Shown here: piece after piece, positions 32,390-42,314 of the stretch
How positions within the stretch are numbered: position 1 is the stretch's first letter
Layout of the letters: each line of letters opens with the position of its first letter
NCBI RefSeq assembly: GCF_014268585.2
Contig: NZ_CP077092.1
Coordinates: forward strand, 3,968,001 to 4,032,000
Source: Pseudomonas iranensis
GTDB taxonomy: Bacteria > Pseudomonadota > Gammaproteobacteria > Pseudomonadales > Pseudomonadaceae
Direction of reading: 5' to 3'
Length of the DNA: 64,000 nucleotides
Translations under genes and position numbers: made by a program
Notes under the pieces: generated by a model
What the model saw: only the letters and a program-made list of their open reading frames with translations
Databases searched by the model: none
Told to the model about the DNA's origin: nothing

Positions 32390-32977
32390 TCAAGCGAAGA
32401 GGTTATTCATCGCTGCGTACTGCAACAGCATGATGGTCTTGGCATCGCAGATCTCGCCGCGTTGAAATGCTGCCAGTGCCTCATCGAAGCCCCATTCGAG
32501 CACTTCCAGTTCTTCGGTTTCCTCTTCCAGCCCACCACCGTCGCTGACTTTGGACGCGGCGTCGTATTCAGCGATAAAGAAGTGCAGCTTCTCCGTCACC
32601 GAACCGGGACTCATGTACGCCTCGAATACTTTTTTCACGTCGTGCACGCGATAACCGGTTTCCTCCTCGGCTTCGTCACGAATGCGCTGCTCGGGCGCGG
32701 CACCTTCCAGCAACCCGGCGGCCACCTCGATCAACAATCCATCGTGGCCGTTGACGAACACCGGCAAACGGAACTGGCGGGTCAGCACCACCGTGCGCTT
32801 TTCGCGGTTGAACAGCAGAATCGCCGCGCCGTTGCCCCGGTCGTATACCTCGCGAGTCTGGCGCTGCCACTCGCCGTTGTTGCGGTGGTAATCGAAGGTG
32901 ATTTTCTTCAGCAGATACCAGTCGTGGGACAACACCTGAGTGTCGACGATGTTGACCCGTTCGGCTGTGTTGGACAT
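32390..32977 (-). CDS. nudK: NudK-type GDP-mannose/nucleotide-sugar Nudix hydrolase
   Basis: A 195-residue Nudix enzyme. The Nudix helix reads GLLEGAAPEQRIRDEAEEETGY, with the shifted spacing seen in E. coli NudK. Family features include WYLLKKITFDYHRNNGEWQRQTREVYDRGNGAAILLFN and FEAYMSPGSVTEKLHFFIAEY. It hydrolyses GDP-mannose and related compounds in the ADP-ribose pyrophosphatase branch. I start it at MSNTAERV (32977); an ATG seven codons upstream is possible. Glu residues for Mg2+ are present in the EAEEETG block. Confidence 0.9.
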   Translation of the reverse strand: MSNTAERVNIVDTQVLSHDWYLLKKITFDYHRNNGEWQRQTREVYDRGNGAAILLFNREKRTVVLTRQFRLPVFVNGHDGLLIEVAAGLLEGAAPEQRIRDEAEEETGYRVHDVKKVFEAYMSPGSVTEKLHFFIAEYDAASKVSDGGGLEEETEELEVLEWGFDEALAAFQRGEICDAKTIMLLQYAAMNNLFA

Positions 32978-33031
32978 CGCGTCTGATCCTGTCTTCATGG
33001 GGGACTGCCATGGTCGGACAATTGCGCCGAC

Positions 33032-33059
33032 AAAAAAAGCCCGGCAGCGCTACCGGGCT
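33032..33059 (-). terminator. Rho-independent terminator of the LPMO-like gene
   Basis: AGCCCGG (33038-33044) pairs with CCGGGCT (33053-33059). Seven T follow on the minus strand (33038-33032). Confidence 0.88.
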
Positions 33060-33075
33060 CGTTCCGCTCCCGCGG

Positions 33076-33711
33076 TTACTGGAAGTCGACGTCGAAGGCC
33101 TGGTAGAAAGCGTTGCCGGTGTTGGCGACGATCCACATCAGCACAATGACGTGATGACCCTGCTTGTTCGCAGGCAGCTTCACTTGATGATCGACCTTGG
33201 CCTTCAATTCATCAGCATGGCTGTAATACGGCACTTGCGGGTAGAAGTCTTCGAAGAACGGCTGGGTTTCCAGCTGCGCACGGCTGATGCGTTGCTGGGG
33301 ATCCCAGCCGTCTTTGGTGATCAGCCAGCGATAACCTCGGGTGGTATGCGGCGCGGTGTACGCCCAACTGACCTCAAGAATCTGGCCCGGATTTACGTTG
33401 AGCAGCGGCCAGTTGAATGAACGGCCGAGCTTCTTGCTCATCTCGTCGGCGGTGTAATTGACGCAATCGCGGGCATCGGTCTTGCCGCCGCTGAGAATGT
33501 AGCCATCGGCCGGCGGCGCGACGCTGTCCGAGTCGGTCTCGAAAGGTTGCGGGAAAGGTCCGGCGTCTACGGCCGGAAAGTTCTTGCCACCTTCCATTTC
33601 ATTGACTTGCCAGGCGCCGAGCAGGCCGAGGTCGATGGCCACTGCGCCGCGACTCGCTGGCGAGATGACACGACCGTGTTTGAGTTGGGTTTGTGGGATT
33701 GCCTGATTCAT
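33076..33711 (-). CDS. AA10-type lytic polysaccharide monooxygenase-like protein, no signal peptide
   Basis: A 211-residue chitin-binding/LPMO domain. The histidine-brace His lies in LKHGRVISPASRG and is residue 12 here; the second His is H122 (YTAPHTTRGYRW), and the axial aromatic region is AFYQAFDVDF. TDARDCVNYT, DGWDPQQRISRAQLE and HHVIVLMWIVANTGNAFYQAFDVDF are characteristic. Normally the signal peptide is cut so that His becomes residue 1 and binds copper. This gene has ACGGAG eight bases before ATG 33711, and an in-frame stop lies only about 16 codons upstream, so no signal peptide is encoded. Export or activity needs another route. Confidence 0.85.
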   Translation of the reverse strand: MNQAIPQTQLKHGRVISPASRGAVAIDLGLLGAWQVNEMEGGKNFPAVDAGPFPQPFETDSDSVAPPADGYILSGGKTDARDCVNYTADEMSKKLGRSFNWPLLNVNPGQILEVSWAYTAPHTTRGYRWLITKDGWDPQQRISRAQLETQPFFEDFYPQVPYYSHADELKAKVDHQVKLPANKQGHHVIVLMWIVANTGNAFYQAFDVDFQ

Positions 33712-33918
33712 CGTCTTCACTCCGTTGATTTGAGAACTCTCCTTCCCGAGGAGAGGCCTTCAAGCTAACGGAGGTGAATTTTTTGTCCATCGGCGCTTTT
33801 GTCACAGTCCCAGTGTGCAAGACGTAAAAAGCCCGGAAACACTGGATGCATAAACAGTTCTCGACGACACATCGCACTCAACGTGTAGCTGAACACCTAC
33901 ACGCCGAGTCGCCTTTGG

Positions 33919-34359
33919 TCATTCAGACAGTTGCGCCTGATACTCCTTTTCGTACTGCCCGGCGAGTTGGGTTTTCTGTTTATCGTCGAGCAGCTTGCCG
34001 GCCATCTGGAAGAATTTGTGCTCTTCTTCCTCGAGGTGGTGATGAACCTTGTCGGAAAGCTTTTTGGCCGTGGCCAGCCAGGCCGGACTGGACATTTCGG
34101 TCTCGTCGAGCTCTTCCATCATCTCGTCCATTTCGTGGTGTTCGGCGATGGCGTGGCGGCTCAGGTCCACGCCTTCATCGATTTCCATCAACGGAATGTA
34201 GAAATGCCGCTCTTCAGCGGTTTCATGCGCTTGCAGTTCTGCTTTGAGCTGCTTGTAGGCCTCGACCCGCTCAGGGCTGTCGCCGCTGGTCGCGATCAGA
34301 GCCTTGGCGTAAGTGCGCTGGCGCTCGTGGCTTTCGCGCAGGGCTTCAAAAATATTCAC
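33919..34359 (-). CDS. Hemerythrin HHE-domain protein
   Basis: A 146-residue helical bundle with the HHE pattern: His in LRESHERQR, LQAHETAEERHFYIPL, AIAEHHEMDEMM and VHHHLEEEEHKFFQM. The set of His and Glu residues is enough for a non-haem diiron site. Such proteins bind or sense oxygen, nitric oxide or iron, or protect iron-sulphur proteins. It is cytoplasmic, with no signal peptide. The neighbours give no clear pathway. Confidence 0.9.
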   Translation of the reverse strand: MNIFEALRESHERQRTYAKALIATSGDSPERVEAYKQLKAELQAHETAEERHFYIPLMEIDEGVDLSRHAIAEHHEMDEMMEELDETEMSSPAWLATAKKLSDKVHHHLEEEEHKFFQMAGKLLDDKQKTQLAGQYEKEYQAQLSE

Positions 34360-34510
34360 GGGATTTCCTCATCAATCGCGCTCAGGGAAAGACGCGATAA
34401 AAGCCTAGACCGCAACGCTGGTTTCACGGTTCCGCTTGTTCGATCGAAGGGCTTGGAGGCGTTTGCCCGGACGGGTTAGGCTGGGCGTTAAATACACAAG
34501 GAAGTCATGC

Positions 34511-34936
34511 ATGAATTTGCGTATCGAGTTGACGCAGAGCCCTACCGAGGAACAGCGTCAGGCCATTCTGCAGCCGCTGATCGAATACAACGATGCTCAA
34601 ACCGGCGGTTCGAAATCCGAGCCGTTCGCCTTGATGGTCAAAGACCAAAATGGGGAAATACTGGGCGGTTTGTACGGGCGAATGATTTTTCGCTGGATGT
34701 TCATCGAACTGCTGTCAGTGCCGGAACAAGGTCGCGGACAGGGTATCGGCTCGAAATTGATGGCTCAGGCGGAAGCCTTGGCCAGGGAAAAAAACTGCCA
34801 CGGCCTCTGGCTCGACACCTTTGATTTTCAGGCGCCGGAGTTCTACAGGAAGCTGGGGTTCAGCCAGTTTGGGGAAATCGTTGACTATCCACCGGGGCAC
34901 AAGCGGCATTTTTTCCAGAAGCGGCTGATCGACTGA
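34511..34936 (+). CDS. GNAT-family N-acetyltransferase
   Basis: A 141-residue minimal GNAT. The acetyl-CoA loop is PEQGRGQGIGSKLMAQAEALAREK (Q/R-x-x-G-x-G). The later WLDTFDFQAPEFYRKLGFSQFGEI carries the typical aromatic-FYRKLGF end. AAGGAAG precedes ATG 34511, fixing the start over an upstream ATG in the same frame. The substrate is unknown. A REP pair follows the gene. Confidence 0.9.
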   Translation: MNLRIELTQSPTEEQRQAILQPLIEYNDAQTGGSKSEPFALMVKDQNGEILGGLYGRMIFRWMFIELLSVPEQGRGQGIGSKLMAQAEALAREKNCHGLWLDTFDFQAPEFYRKLGFSQFGEIVDYPPGHKRHFFQKRLID

Positions 34937-34953
34937 CTGTGTCGCCCTTTGCA

Positions 34954-35017
34954 CGAGCAGGCTCGCTCCCACACTGGAAAGCATTCAACCTGTGGGAGCG
35001 AGCCTGCTCGCGAAAGC
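34954..35017. repeat. REP pair, family A, opposite arrangement
   Basis: A truncated left unit (CGAGCAGGCTCGCTCCCAC, from 34954) is followed by a complete right unit beginning GTGGGAGCGAGCCTGCTCGC at 34992. The units point the opposite way round from the pair at 8591-8678. Spacer about 18 bases. Confidence 0.85.
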
Positions 35018-35038
35018 GCCGGCCGCCTCGACACACAA

Positions 35039-35389
35039 TCAGAGGCAGGTCGCCATCGCCGCCATCCGCCGCATCGCGACAAAATCATTCTTCTGCGCGT
35101 AATAGTTCAAGGTAGTCCCTGACGCTTCGGTGATCACATCGACAAAAGACTCTGCCGAACGGGTGTAAACCGTGGTGCCGCCAGACTCGCGCGGCTCCAG
35201 ATAGGCCGCCGCGTCCACGCCGAAAACCGCTTCGTCCTGCCAGGCGAATTGCACGCACCGGGCGACGTCTTTCTCCGGCTTGTCCGAGGTCAGGACCTTG
35301 TCCGGGCTCTTGCTGCGAGCATCGTTCATCACCGAACCGGCGCACCCGGCCAACAGGGCCGCCACCAGCACTACCATCAGCATTCGCAT
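35039..35389 (-). CDS. Small putative lipoprotein
   Basis: A 116-residue exported protein. The signal MRMLMVVLVAALLAGC ends in a lipobox with lipidated C16. The mature part includes ARCVQFAWQDEAVFGVDAAAYLEPRESGGTTVYTRSAESFVDVITEASGTTLNYYAQ. Two further Cys (one near the C-terminus, ATCL) may form a disulphide. I do not recognise a named family. It stands alone between a GNAT gene and a DUF6388-type gene, in the opposite direction to both. Confidence 0.8.
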   Translation of the reverse strand: MRMLMVVLVAALLAGCAGSVMNDARSKSPDKVLTSDKPEKDVARCVQFAWQDEAVFGVDAAAYLEPRESGGTTVYTRSAESFVDVITEASGTTLNYYAQKNDFVAMRRMAAMATCL

Positions 35390-35520
35390 TGCATTTGCTC
35401 ATCGAGAAAAAAGCGGACTGTAGCACTGCGACGCGGCAAATCGTTCTGCTTTACTGTTTATGCGCGACATGCGCAAGCAGGTGCGGCACCCTATGGTCAT
35501 CAGTCACACAAGGAAATTAC

Positions 35521-35850
35521 ATGGCGCCTAGCGACCAGCGACATGAACAGGCTTTGAAACTGTTTCTCGATGCACGTCCCGAATTGCGTGAAACCCTCGA
35601 CCATCTCAACCCGCTGCTGGCCCAGGCCAAGGGCGAAACCCAGGCGCAGTACCGCGAAGAACGCTTGCATGAAGCATTCGAGGCTGAGGCAGAAAGCCAG
35701 GGGTTGTTTGCCTGGGAGCTGACGTTGCAGCTGACCGCTGCTTCGCCCGAGGACTATCAGGCGCAACGCCTGGAAGTGCATCGGGAAGTGGCGGAAATGG
35801 CGGGGATGGACTGGATCGAGTATTGCGATCTTTACGGCATCACCCCGTAA
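35521..35850 (+). CDS. Small conserved protein (DUF6388-like)
   Basis: A 109-residue acidic, helical, soluble protein. It begins with polar residues and contains FLDARPELRETLDHLNPLLAQAKGETQAQYREERLHEAFEAEAE and FAWELTLQL, which I recall from the small family DUF6388 of pseudomonads. AGGAAA precedes ATG 35521. No catalytic residue pattern is apparent. It is followed by a REP pair and then the tus operon, so it is unlikely to be part of that operon. Confidence 0.7.
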   Translation: MAPSDQRHEQALKLFLDARPELRETLDHLNPLLAQAKGETQAQYREERLHEAFEAEAESQGLFAWELTLQLTAASPEDYQAQRLEVHREVAEMAGMDWIEYCDLYGITP

Positions 35851-35871
35851 TCCAGCCGCCGCAAATCTCCC

Positions 35872-35959
35872 GTGGGAGCGAGCCTGCTCGCGAAGGCGGT
35901 GTGACTGCCGAAACTGATCTCGAACGAGACGACGCTTTCGCGAGCAGGCTCGCTCCCAC
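35872..35959. repeat. REP pair (REPIN), family A, copy 2
   Basis: A left unit starting GTGGGAGCGAGCCTGCTCGC and a right unit GCTTTCGCGAGCAGGCTCGC plus TCCCAC are separated by about 36 bases, same arrangement as at 8591. The left unit has GAAGGC instead of GAAAGC. Confidence 0.9.
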
Positions 35960-36039
35960 AGTGAACCGCGTATTACCAGATTTCGCGGCACGCGCAATAA
36001 AGCTTTATCATGGCCGCAGTTTCGCTGATCGAGTCCATC

Positions 36040-36432
36040 ATGAAGTTCGCCATCGCGCTGTTTTCCGCCGCCCATGCGCCCTCCTCGCGCCGTGCCTTGC
36101 TGTTTGTCCAGGCCGCGCTGGCCGGCGGCCATGAGATTGTTCGGCTGTTCTTCTATCAGGACGGCGTGTTCAACGCCTCCGATGCGGTGGTGACCCCGCA
36201 GGATGAACTGGACGTGCCCAAGCAATGGCGCGCCTTTATCAACGAAAAGCAACTTGACGGCGTGGTCTGCATCGCCGCCGCTCTGCGCCGTGGTGTGTTG
36301 AACGAAGAAGAAGCCAAGCGTTACCAGCGTGAAGCGATTTCGCTCAGCACGCCGTGGGAATTGTCCGGTCTGGGTCAATTGCACGACGCCGTGCAGGACG
36401 CTGATCGGCTCATCTGTTTCGGAGGCGCTTGA
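36040..36432 (+). CDS. tusD: Sulfurtransferase complex subunit TusD
   Basis: A 130-residue DsrE-fold protein. The relay cysteine is C77 in DGVVCIAAALRRGV. The family features AHAPSSRRALLFVQAAL and FFYQDGVF are clear. TusD accepts persulphide sulphur from TusA within the TusBCD hexamer and passes it to TusE for tRNA 2-thiouridine synthesis by MnmA. The start ATG 36040 has only a weak ribosome site; an ATG ten codons upstream is in frame. The four tus genes overlap or nearly overlap, so one mRNA is expected. Confidence 0.95.
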   Translation: MKFAIALFSAAHAPSSRRALLFVQAALAGGHEIVRLFFYQDGVFNASDAVVTPQDELDVPKQWRAFINEKQLDGVVCIAAALRRGVLNEEEAKRYQREAISLSTPWELSGLGQLHDAVQDADRLICFGGA

Positions 36433-36434
36433 AC

Positions 36435-36791
36435 ATGGCCAAATCGCTGTTGATCATCAGCCGCCAATCGCCTTGGTCAGGCCCCGGCGCGCGGGAAGCG
36501 CTGGATATCGTGCTCGCCGGTGGCGCCTTCGATCTGCCGATCGGTTTGCTGTTTCTCGATGACGGCGTGCTGCAACTGGCCGCTGGGCAGAACGCCAGGG
36601 CCGTGCAGCAGAAAGACCTCAGCGCCAATCTGCAGGCGCTGCCTATGTTTGGTGTCGAAGAGCTGTTCTATTGCGCCGAAAGCGCCAATGCTCGCGGTCT
36701 TGGCAACCTGTCGCTGGACGAAGCGCAGCCGCTTGCTGCTGAACACATCACCGCCCTTATTGACCGTTACGATCAGGTGATCACCCTCTGA
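36435..36791 (+). CDS. tusC: Sulfurtransferase complex subunit TusC
   Basis: A 118-residue DsrF-like protein with the same fold as TusD (SLLIISRQSPWSG, REALDIVLAGGAFDLPIGLLFLDDGVLQL). It is a structural partner in the TusBCD complex. GGAGG nine bases before ATG 36435 decides the start. It begins two bases after the tusD stop and its stop shares a base with the tusB start. Confidence 0.95.
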   Translation: MAKSLLIISRQSPWSGPGAREALDIVLAGGAFDLPIGLLFLDDGVLQLAAGQNARAVQQKDLSANLQALPMFGVEELFYCAESANARGLGNLSLDEAQPLAAEHITALIDRYDQVITL

Positions 36792-37084
36792 TGTCGACTT
36801 TGCATGTGTTGTCTCATTCCCCGTTCGGCGACGATCGTCTGAGCAGTTGTCTGCGACTGCTCGGCAGCGCCGACGCTGTGTTGTTGTCCGGCGATGCGGT
36901 GTATGCGCTGCAACCGGACACTGCGCCGTTCGCTGCTCTGCAAGAGCGACCAATCAAACTTTTTGTATTGGTTGAGGACGCACAGGCGCGTGCGATCGAG
37001 GTTCCAGACTGGGCCGAGGCCATTGACTACCCGGCCTTCGTCGAACTGTCGATCCATCACGCCAAGGTCAACAGCTGGCTATGA
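36791..37084 (+). CDS. tusB: Sulfurtransferase complex subunit TusB
   Basis: A 97-residue DsrH-like protein: LHVLSHSPFGDDRLSSCLRLL at the start and SGDAVYAL in the middle. Smallest member of TusBCD. The start codon overlaps the tusC stop (TGATG), and its own stop overlaps the tusE start (ATGA), so translation is coupled on both sides. Confidence 0.94.
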   Translation: MSTLHVLSHSPFGDDRLSSCLRLLGSADAVLLSGDAVYALQPDTAPFAALQERPIKLFVLVEDAQARAIEVPDWAEAIDYPAFVELSIHHAKVNSWL

Positions 37085-37416
37085 ATTCAATGACCGTCGG
37101 CGCCCGCGCCATCGAACTGGACAAGGACGGCTTTCTCGTTGACCTCAGCGACTGGTCGGCTGAAGTCGCCAGCGCCCTCGCCGCCGCCGAAGACATCGAG
37201 TTGACGCCCGAACACTGGGAAGTCCTTGAGCTGCTGCGTAACTTCTACGCCGAATTCCAGCTATCGCCAGCCACGCGGCCGCTGATCAAGTACACCGCGT
37301 TGAAACTCGGCGCGGACAAAGGCAACAGCCTGCACCTGAACCGACTGTTCAAAGGCACCCCTGCCAAACTCGCCGCGAAACTGGCGGGCCTGCCCAAACC
37401 GACGAATTGCCTATGA
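37081..37416 (+). CDS. tusE: TusE/DsrC-like sulphur carrier
   Basis: A 111-residue carrier. The sulphur-binding penultimate Cys is C110 in PTNCL at the C-terminus. The only cysteine is this one, so it fits TusE rather than the two-cysteine DsrC of sulphite metabolism. Typical blocks are ELTPEHWEVLELLRNFYAEFQLSPATRPLIKY and LHLNRLFKGTPAKLAAKLAGLPKP. It takes sulphur from TusD and delivers it to MnmA, whose gene is at 58183. The ATG at 37081 overlaps tusB by four bases; an ATG at 37090 is possible. Confidence 0.95.
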   Translation: MNSMTVGARAIELDKDGFLVDLSDWSAEVASALAAAEDIELTPEHWEVLELLRNFYAEFQLSPATRPLIKYTALKLGADKGNSLHLNRLFKGTPAKLAAKLAGLPKPTNCL

Positions 37417-38414
37417 ACGACTTTCCAGCATTGACCCTCGAAACGCCTGCCGAGCACCCGTTCGCGCAATTCGTGCGCATTCTCGGCAAGGGCAAGCGCG
37501 GCGCCCGCGACCTGACGCGCGAGGAAGCCCGCGAGGCCATGGGCATGGTGCTCGATGACAAGGTCGAAGATACGCAACTGGGTGCCTTCCTGATGTTGCT
37601 GCGGCACAAGGAAGAAAGTGCCGAGGAAATGGCCGGTTTCACCGAAGCCCTGCGCGCACGCTTGCACGCGCCCGCATTGAATGTCGACCTGGACTGGCCG
37701 ACCTACGCCGGCAAAAAACGCCACCTGCCGTGGTATCTGCTGGCGGCCAAGTGCCTGGCGCAAAACGGCGTACGCATCTTCATGCATGGCGGCGGCGCGC
37801 ACACGGCCGGGCGTCTGTACAGCGAACAACTGCTGGGCGAACTGAACATTCCCCTGTGCCGCAATTGGCAGCAGGTCGGCGCGGCACTGGACAACGGCGG
37901 CCTGGCGTTTATGCCGCTGGTGGACTGGGCGCCGCAGTTGCAAAAGATGATCGACCTGCGCAACACCCTGGGCCTGCGGTCGCCGATCCACTCTCTGGCG
38001 CGGATTCTCAATCCGCTGGGTGCGCGTTGTGGCCTGCAAAGCATTTTCCATCCGGGCTACCAGGCGGTACATCGCGATGCCAGCGGCTTGCTCGGCGACA
38101 CGGCAATTGTGGTCAAGGGCGATGGCGGTGAAATCGAGATCAACCCCGACGCCACCAGTCACCTTTATGGCACCAGCGGCGGTCAGAGCTGGGATGAAGA
38201 ATGGCCGCAGCTGTCAGCGCAGCGCCATGTCAAACCCGCCTCGCTGGACATCGAACACCTGAAAGCCGTGTGGCGTGGCGATGTGGTCGACAGCTACCCG
38301 CAAATGGCCTTGATTGCGACCATGGCCCTCGCCCTGCGCGGTCTCGGTCAGAATCGCGAACAGGCCTTCACAACCGCCGAGCAGTATTGGGCGGCGCGCA
38401 ACACATCGATCTAA
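37413..38414 (+). CDS. YbiB/TrpD2-like glycosyltransferase-fold protein
   Basis: A 333-residue protein with the fold of anthranilate phosphoribosyltransferase. The N-terminal helical domain shows LTREEAREAMGMVLDDKVEDTQLGAFLMLLRHKEES. The central domain shows MHGGGAHTAGRLYSEQLL, ILNPLGARCGLQSIFHPGYQ and VVKGDGGEIEINPD. YbiB-type proteins bind nucleic acid and lack proven transferase activity. Its ATG overlaps the tusE stop (ATGA), so it is the last gene of the tus operon. A link to tRNA handling is suggested by position only. Confidence 0.85.
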   Translation: MNDFPALTLETPAEHPFAQFVRILGKGKRGARDLTREEAREAMGMVLDDKVEDTQLGAFLMLLRHKEESAEEMAGFTEALRARLHAPALNVDLDWPTYAGKKRHLPWYLLAAKCLAQNGVRIFMHGGGAHTAGRLYSEQLLGELNIPLCRNWQQVGAALDNGGLAFMPLVDWAPQLQKMIDLRNTLGLRSPIHSLARILNPLGARCGLQSIFHPGYQAVHRDASGLLGDTAIVVKGDGGEIEINPDATSHLYGTSGGQSWDEEWPQLSAQRHVKPASLDIEHLKAVWRGDVVDSYPQMALIATMALALRGLGQNREQAFTTAEQYWAARNTSI

Positions 38415-38505
38415 CCGATCATTAGCGCCCGATCTTTGCGCTTTTTGTTCGAACTCATCGGAATAGACTCGACTCCAACGAATATTGGTTTTGGGAGTCT
38501 TGATC

Positions 38506-39507
38506 ATGGGTTTACTCGTCGACGGCCACTGGCAGGACAAGTGGTACGAAAGCAGCAAGGACGGCGCGTTCCAGCGCGAACAAGCGCAACGCCGCAACTG
38601 GGTGACCGCCGACGGTCAGCCAGGCCCCAGCGGTGAAGGCGGTTTCGCCGCCGAAGCCGGGCGCTATCACCTCTACGTTTCCCTCGCCTGCCCTTGGGCG
38701 CATCGCACGCTGATTCTGCGCAAACTGAAAGGTCTGGAAAGTCTGATCGACGTGTCGGTGGTCAGTTGGCTGATGCTGGAGAACGGCTGGACCTTCGACA
38801 AAGCGCTAGGCTCGACCGGCGACAAGCTCGACGACTTCGACTTCATGCATCAGCGCTACACCGCTGACACGCCTGACTACACCGGGCGCGTGACGGTGCC
38901 AGTGTTGTGGGACAAGAAACTCAAGCGCATTGTCAGCAATGAATCGGCGGAAATCATCCGCATGTTCAACAGCGCCTTCGACGGGATCACTGGTAACGAT
39001 CTGGACTTCTACCCGGCGCCGCTACGCAACGAGATCGATGCGTTGAACGAGCGGATCTACCCGGCGGTGAACAACGGAGTCTATCGCGCCGGATTCGCTA
39101 CTTCGCAGCAAGCCTACGAACAGGCGTTCGATGAAGTCTTCGCCGAACTGGATCATCTGGAGCAACTGCTGGGTGCCAATCGTTACCTGAGCGGGGAATA
39201 CCTGACCGAAGCCGACGTGCGCTTGTTCACCACGATGATTCGTTTCGACGCGGTGTACCACGGGCACTTCAAGTGCAACCTGCGGCGGATTGCCGATTAC
39301 CCGAATCTGTCGAACTGGCTACGCGAGATGTATCAGTGGTCGGGAATTGCCGAAACCGTGGATTTCCAGCACATCAAGCATCACTACTATGGCAGCCACA
39401 AGACCATCAACCCGACCGGCGTGGTGCCGAAGGGGCCGCAGCAGGATTTCAGCGTAGCGCATGATCGCGAGCGGTTGATCGGGAAAGGGGTTTGGCGCCG
39501 GGGTTGA
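38506..39507 (+). CDS. Glutathionyl-hydroquinone reductase (Xi-class GST)
   Basis: A 333-residue enzyme of the YqjG/PcpF group. The catalytic Cys lies in the N-terminal motif SLACPWAHRTLI. Typical Xi-class blocks follow: VSVVSWLMLENGWTFD, VPVLWDKKLKRIVSNESAEIIRMFN, YRAGFATSQQAYEQAFDEVF and HIKHHYYGSHKTINPTGVVPKGP. It reduces glutathionyl-hydroquinones to hydroquinones using glutathione. GGGAG eight bases before ATG 38506 decides the start. Length is normal. Confidence 0.93.
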   Translation: MGLLVDGHWQDKWYESSKDGAFQREQAQRRNWVTADGQPGPSGEGGFAAEAGRYHLYVSLACPWAHRTLILRKLKGLESLIDVSVVSWLMLENGWTFDKALGSTGDKLDDFDFMHQRYTADTPDYTGRVTVPVLWDKKLKRIVSNESAEIIRMFNSAFDGITGNDLDFYPAPLRNEIDALNERIYPAVNNGVYRAGFATSQQAYEQAFDEVFAELDHLEQLLGANRYLSGEYLTEADVRLFTTMIRFDAVYHGHFKCNLRRIADYPNLSNWLREMYQWSGIAETVDFQHIKHHYYGSHKTINPTGVVPKGPQQDFSVAHDRERLIGKGVWRRG

Positions 39508-39532
39508 TTAGCTCGGTGTTTTCGAGACCCCG

Positions 39533-39609
39533 TTCGCGAGCAGGCTCGCTCCCACATTAGATCTGTGTCATTCACAAATCCCCTGTGGGAGCGAGCCTGC
39601 TCGCGAAGG
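39533..39609. repeat. REP pair, family A, opposite arrangement, copy 2
   Basis: A left unit TTCGCGAGCAGGCTCGCTCC plus CAC (39533) and a right unit GTGGGAGCGAGCCTGCTCGC plus GAAG (39585) are separated by about 30 bases. Orientation is as at 34954-35017. It lies between the convergent GST and cysG genes. Confidence 0.88.
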
Positions 39610-39623
39610 GAACGACGCGGTGT

Positions 39624-41018
39624 TCAGACCTGCGCCTGCGCCCCTTCAAACCACGCCAGTTTCTCGCGCAGCTGCACCACTTCGCCAACGATCACCAGAG
39701 TCGGCGCATGCACTTCATGCTCCGCCACCATTCGCGGAAGATCCGCCAGCGTGCCGGTGAAAACCCGCTGATTGACTGTAGTGCCCTGCTGAATCAACGC
39801 CGCCGGGGTATCCGCCGCGCGACCATGCTTGATCAACTGCTCACAGATGATCGGCAAACCCACCAGGCCCATGTAGAACACCAGCGTCTGCGCCGGGGCG
39901 ACAAGATCGGCCCATGGCAGATCGGTGGAACCATCCTTCAAGTGGCCAGTGACAAACCGCACGGACTGCGCATGGTCACGGTGGGTCAGCGGAATCCCCG
40001 CATAAGCAGCGCAACCGCTGGCCGCCGTAATGCCGGGGACCACCTGGAATGGAATACCGTGGGCCGCCAGCTCTTCGATCTCTTCGCCACCGCGGCCGAA
40101 GATAAACGGATCGCCGCCCTTCAACCGCACCACACGCTTGCCGGCCTTGGCCAGATCGACCAGTTGCTGATTGATCTGATCCTGCGGCACTGCGTGGTCA
40201 GAACGACGCTTGCCGACATACACCCGCTCGGCATCGCGACGGCACAACTCAAGAATTGCCGGCGCCACCAGGCGGTCATAGAGCACCACATCGGCTTGCT
40301 GCATCAGACGCAGCGCGCGGAAGGTCAAGAGATCCGGATCACCCGGACCGGCACCGACCAGATAAACCTCGCCAGTGGTGACCATGGGCTCGCCATCGAC
40401 CTTGGCCTGCAACAGGCGCTCGGCTTCAGCGCCCTGCCCGGCCAGTTGACGATCGGCAATCGGGCCCTGGAAAACGTCTTCCCAGAAGCCGCGCCGCTGC
40501 TGCACATCCGGAAACAGGTTTTTCACCTGATTGCGGAAACGCGCAGCCAGCCCTGCCAATTGACCGTAAGTGGAAGGAATCCAGGTTTCGATTTTCGCGC
40601 GGATCAGACGCGCCAGTACCGGCGCATCGCCGCCGCTGGACACAGCGATGATCAACGGCGAGCGATCGACGATCGCCGGGAAGATCACGCTGCACAAGGC
40701 CGGCGCATCGACCACGTTGACCGGCACGCAACGGCGGTGGGCGTCGGTGGAGACTTGCGCGTTGAGCGTTTCGTCGTCGGTAGCGGCAATGATCAGCCCG
40801 CAACCGTCCAGATCCGTTTCGGCGTAACCGCGCAACAGGCATTCACCGCCGCTGGCAGCGACCAGTTCAGCCAGTTGCGTTTCGATTTCAGGTGCGACCA
40901 CCCGCAGCAGCGCACCGGCATCGGCCAGCAGGCGGGATTTGCGCAAGGCAATTTCCCCCCCACCGACAACCAACACACGACTGCCGCGCAGGTTGTGAAA
41001 CAGCGGCAGATATTTCAT
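39624..41018 (-). CDS. cysG: Sirohaem synthase (multifunctional CysG)
   Basis: A 464-residue bifunctional enzyme. The N-terminal dehydrogenase/ferrochelatase (about 1-215) begins [31 protein letters not shown] and contains the active-site Ser region [20 protein letters not shown]. The C-terminal uroporphyrinogen-III methyltransferase (about 215-460) has [51 protein letters not shown] and [22 protein letters not shown]. It makes sirohaem for sulphite and nitrite reductases. Its ATG follows the serS stop with no gap, and it is the last gene of the leftward ftsK-cysG cluster. Confidence 0.97.
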   Translation of the reverse strand: MKYLPLFHNLRGSRVLVVGGGEIALRKSRLLADAGALLRVVAPEIETQLAELVAASGGECLLRGYAETDLDGCGLIIAATDDETLNAQVSTDAHRRCVPVNVVDAPALCSVIFPAIVDRSPLIIAVSSGGDAPVLARLIRAKIETWIPSTYGQLAGLAARFRNQVKNLFPDVQQRRGFWEDVFQGPIADRQLAGQGAEAERLLQAKVDGEPMVTTGEVYLVGAGPGDPDLLTFRALRLMQQADVVLYDRLVAPAILELCRRDAERVYVGKRRSDHAVPQDQINQQLVDLAKAGKRVVRLKGGDPFIFGRGGEEIEELAAHGIPFQVVPGITAASGCAAYAGIPLTHRDHAQSVRFVTGHLKDGSTDLPWADLVAPAQTLVFYMGLVGLPIICEQLIKHGRAADTPAALIQQGTTVNQRVFTGTLADLPRMVAEHEVHAPTLVIVGEVVQLREKLAWFEGAQAQV

Positions 41019-42311
<1,293 letters not shown>

Positions 42312-42314
42312 TTA

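Noticed and set aside
30628..32433. 601-codon plus-strand open frame
   Set aside because: Antisense to ggt; no start context or domain.
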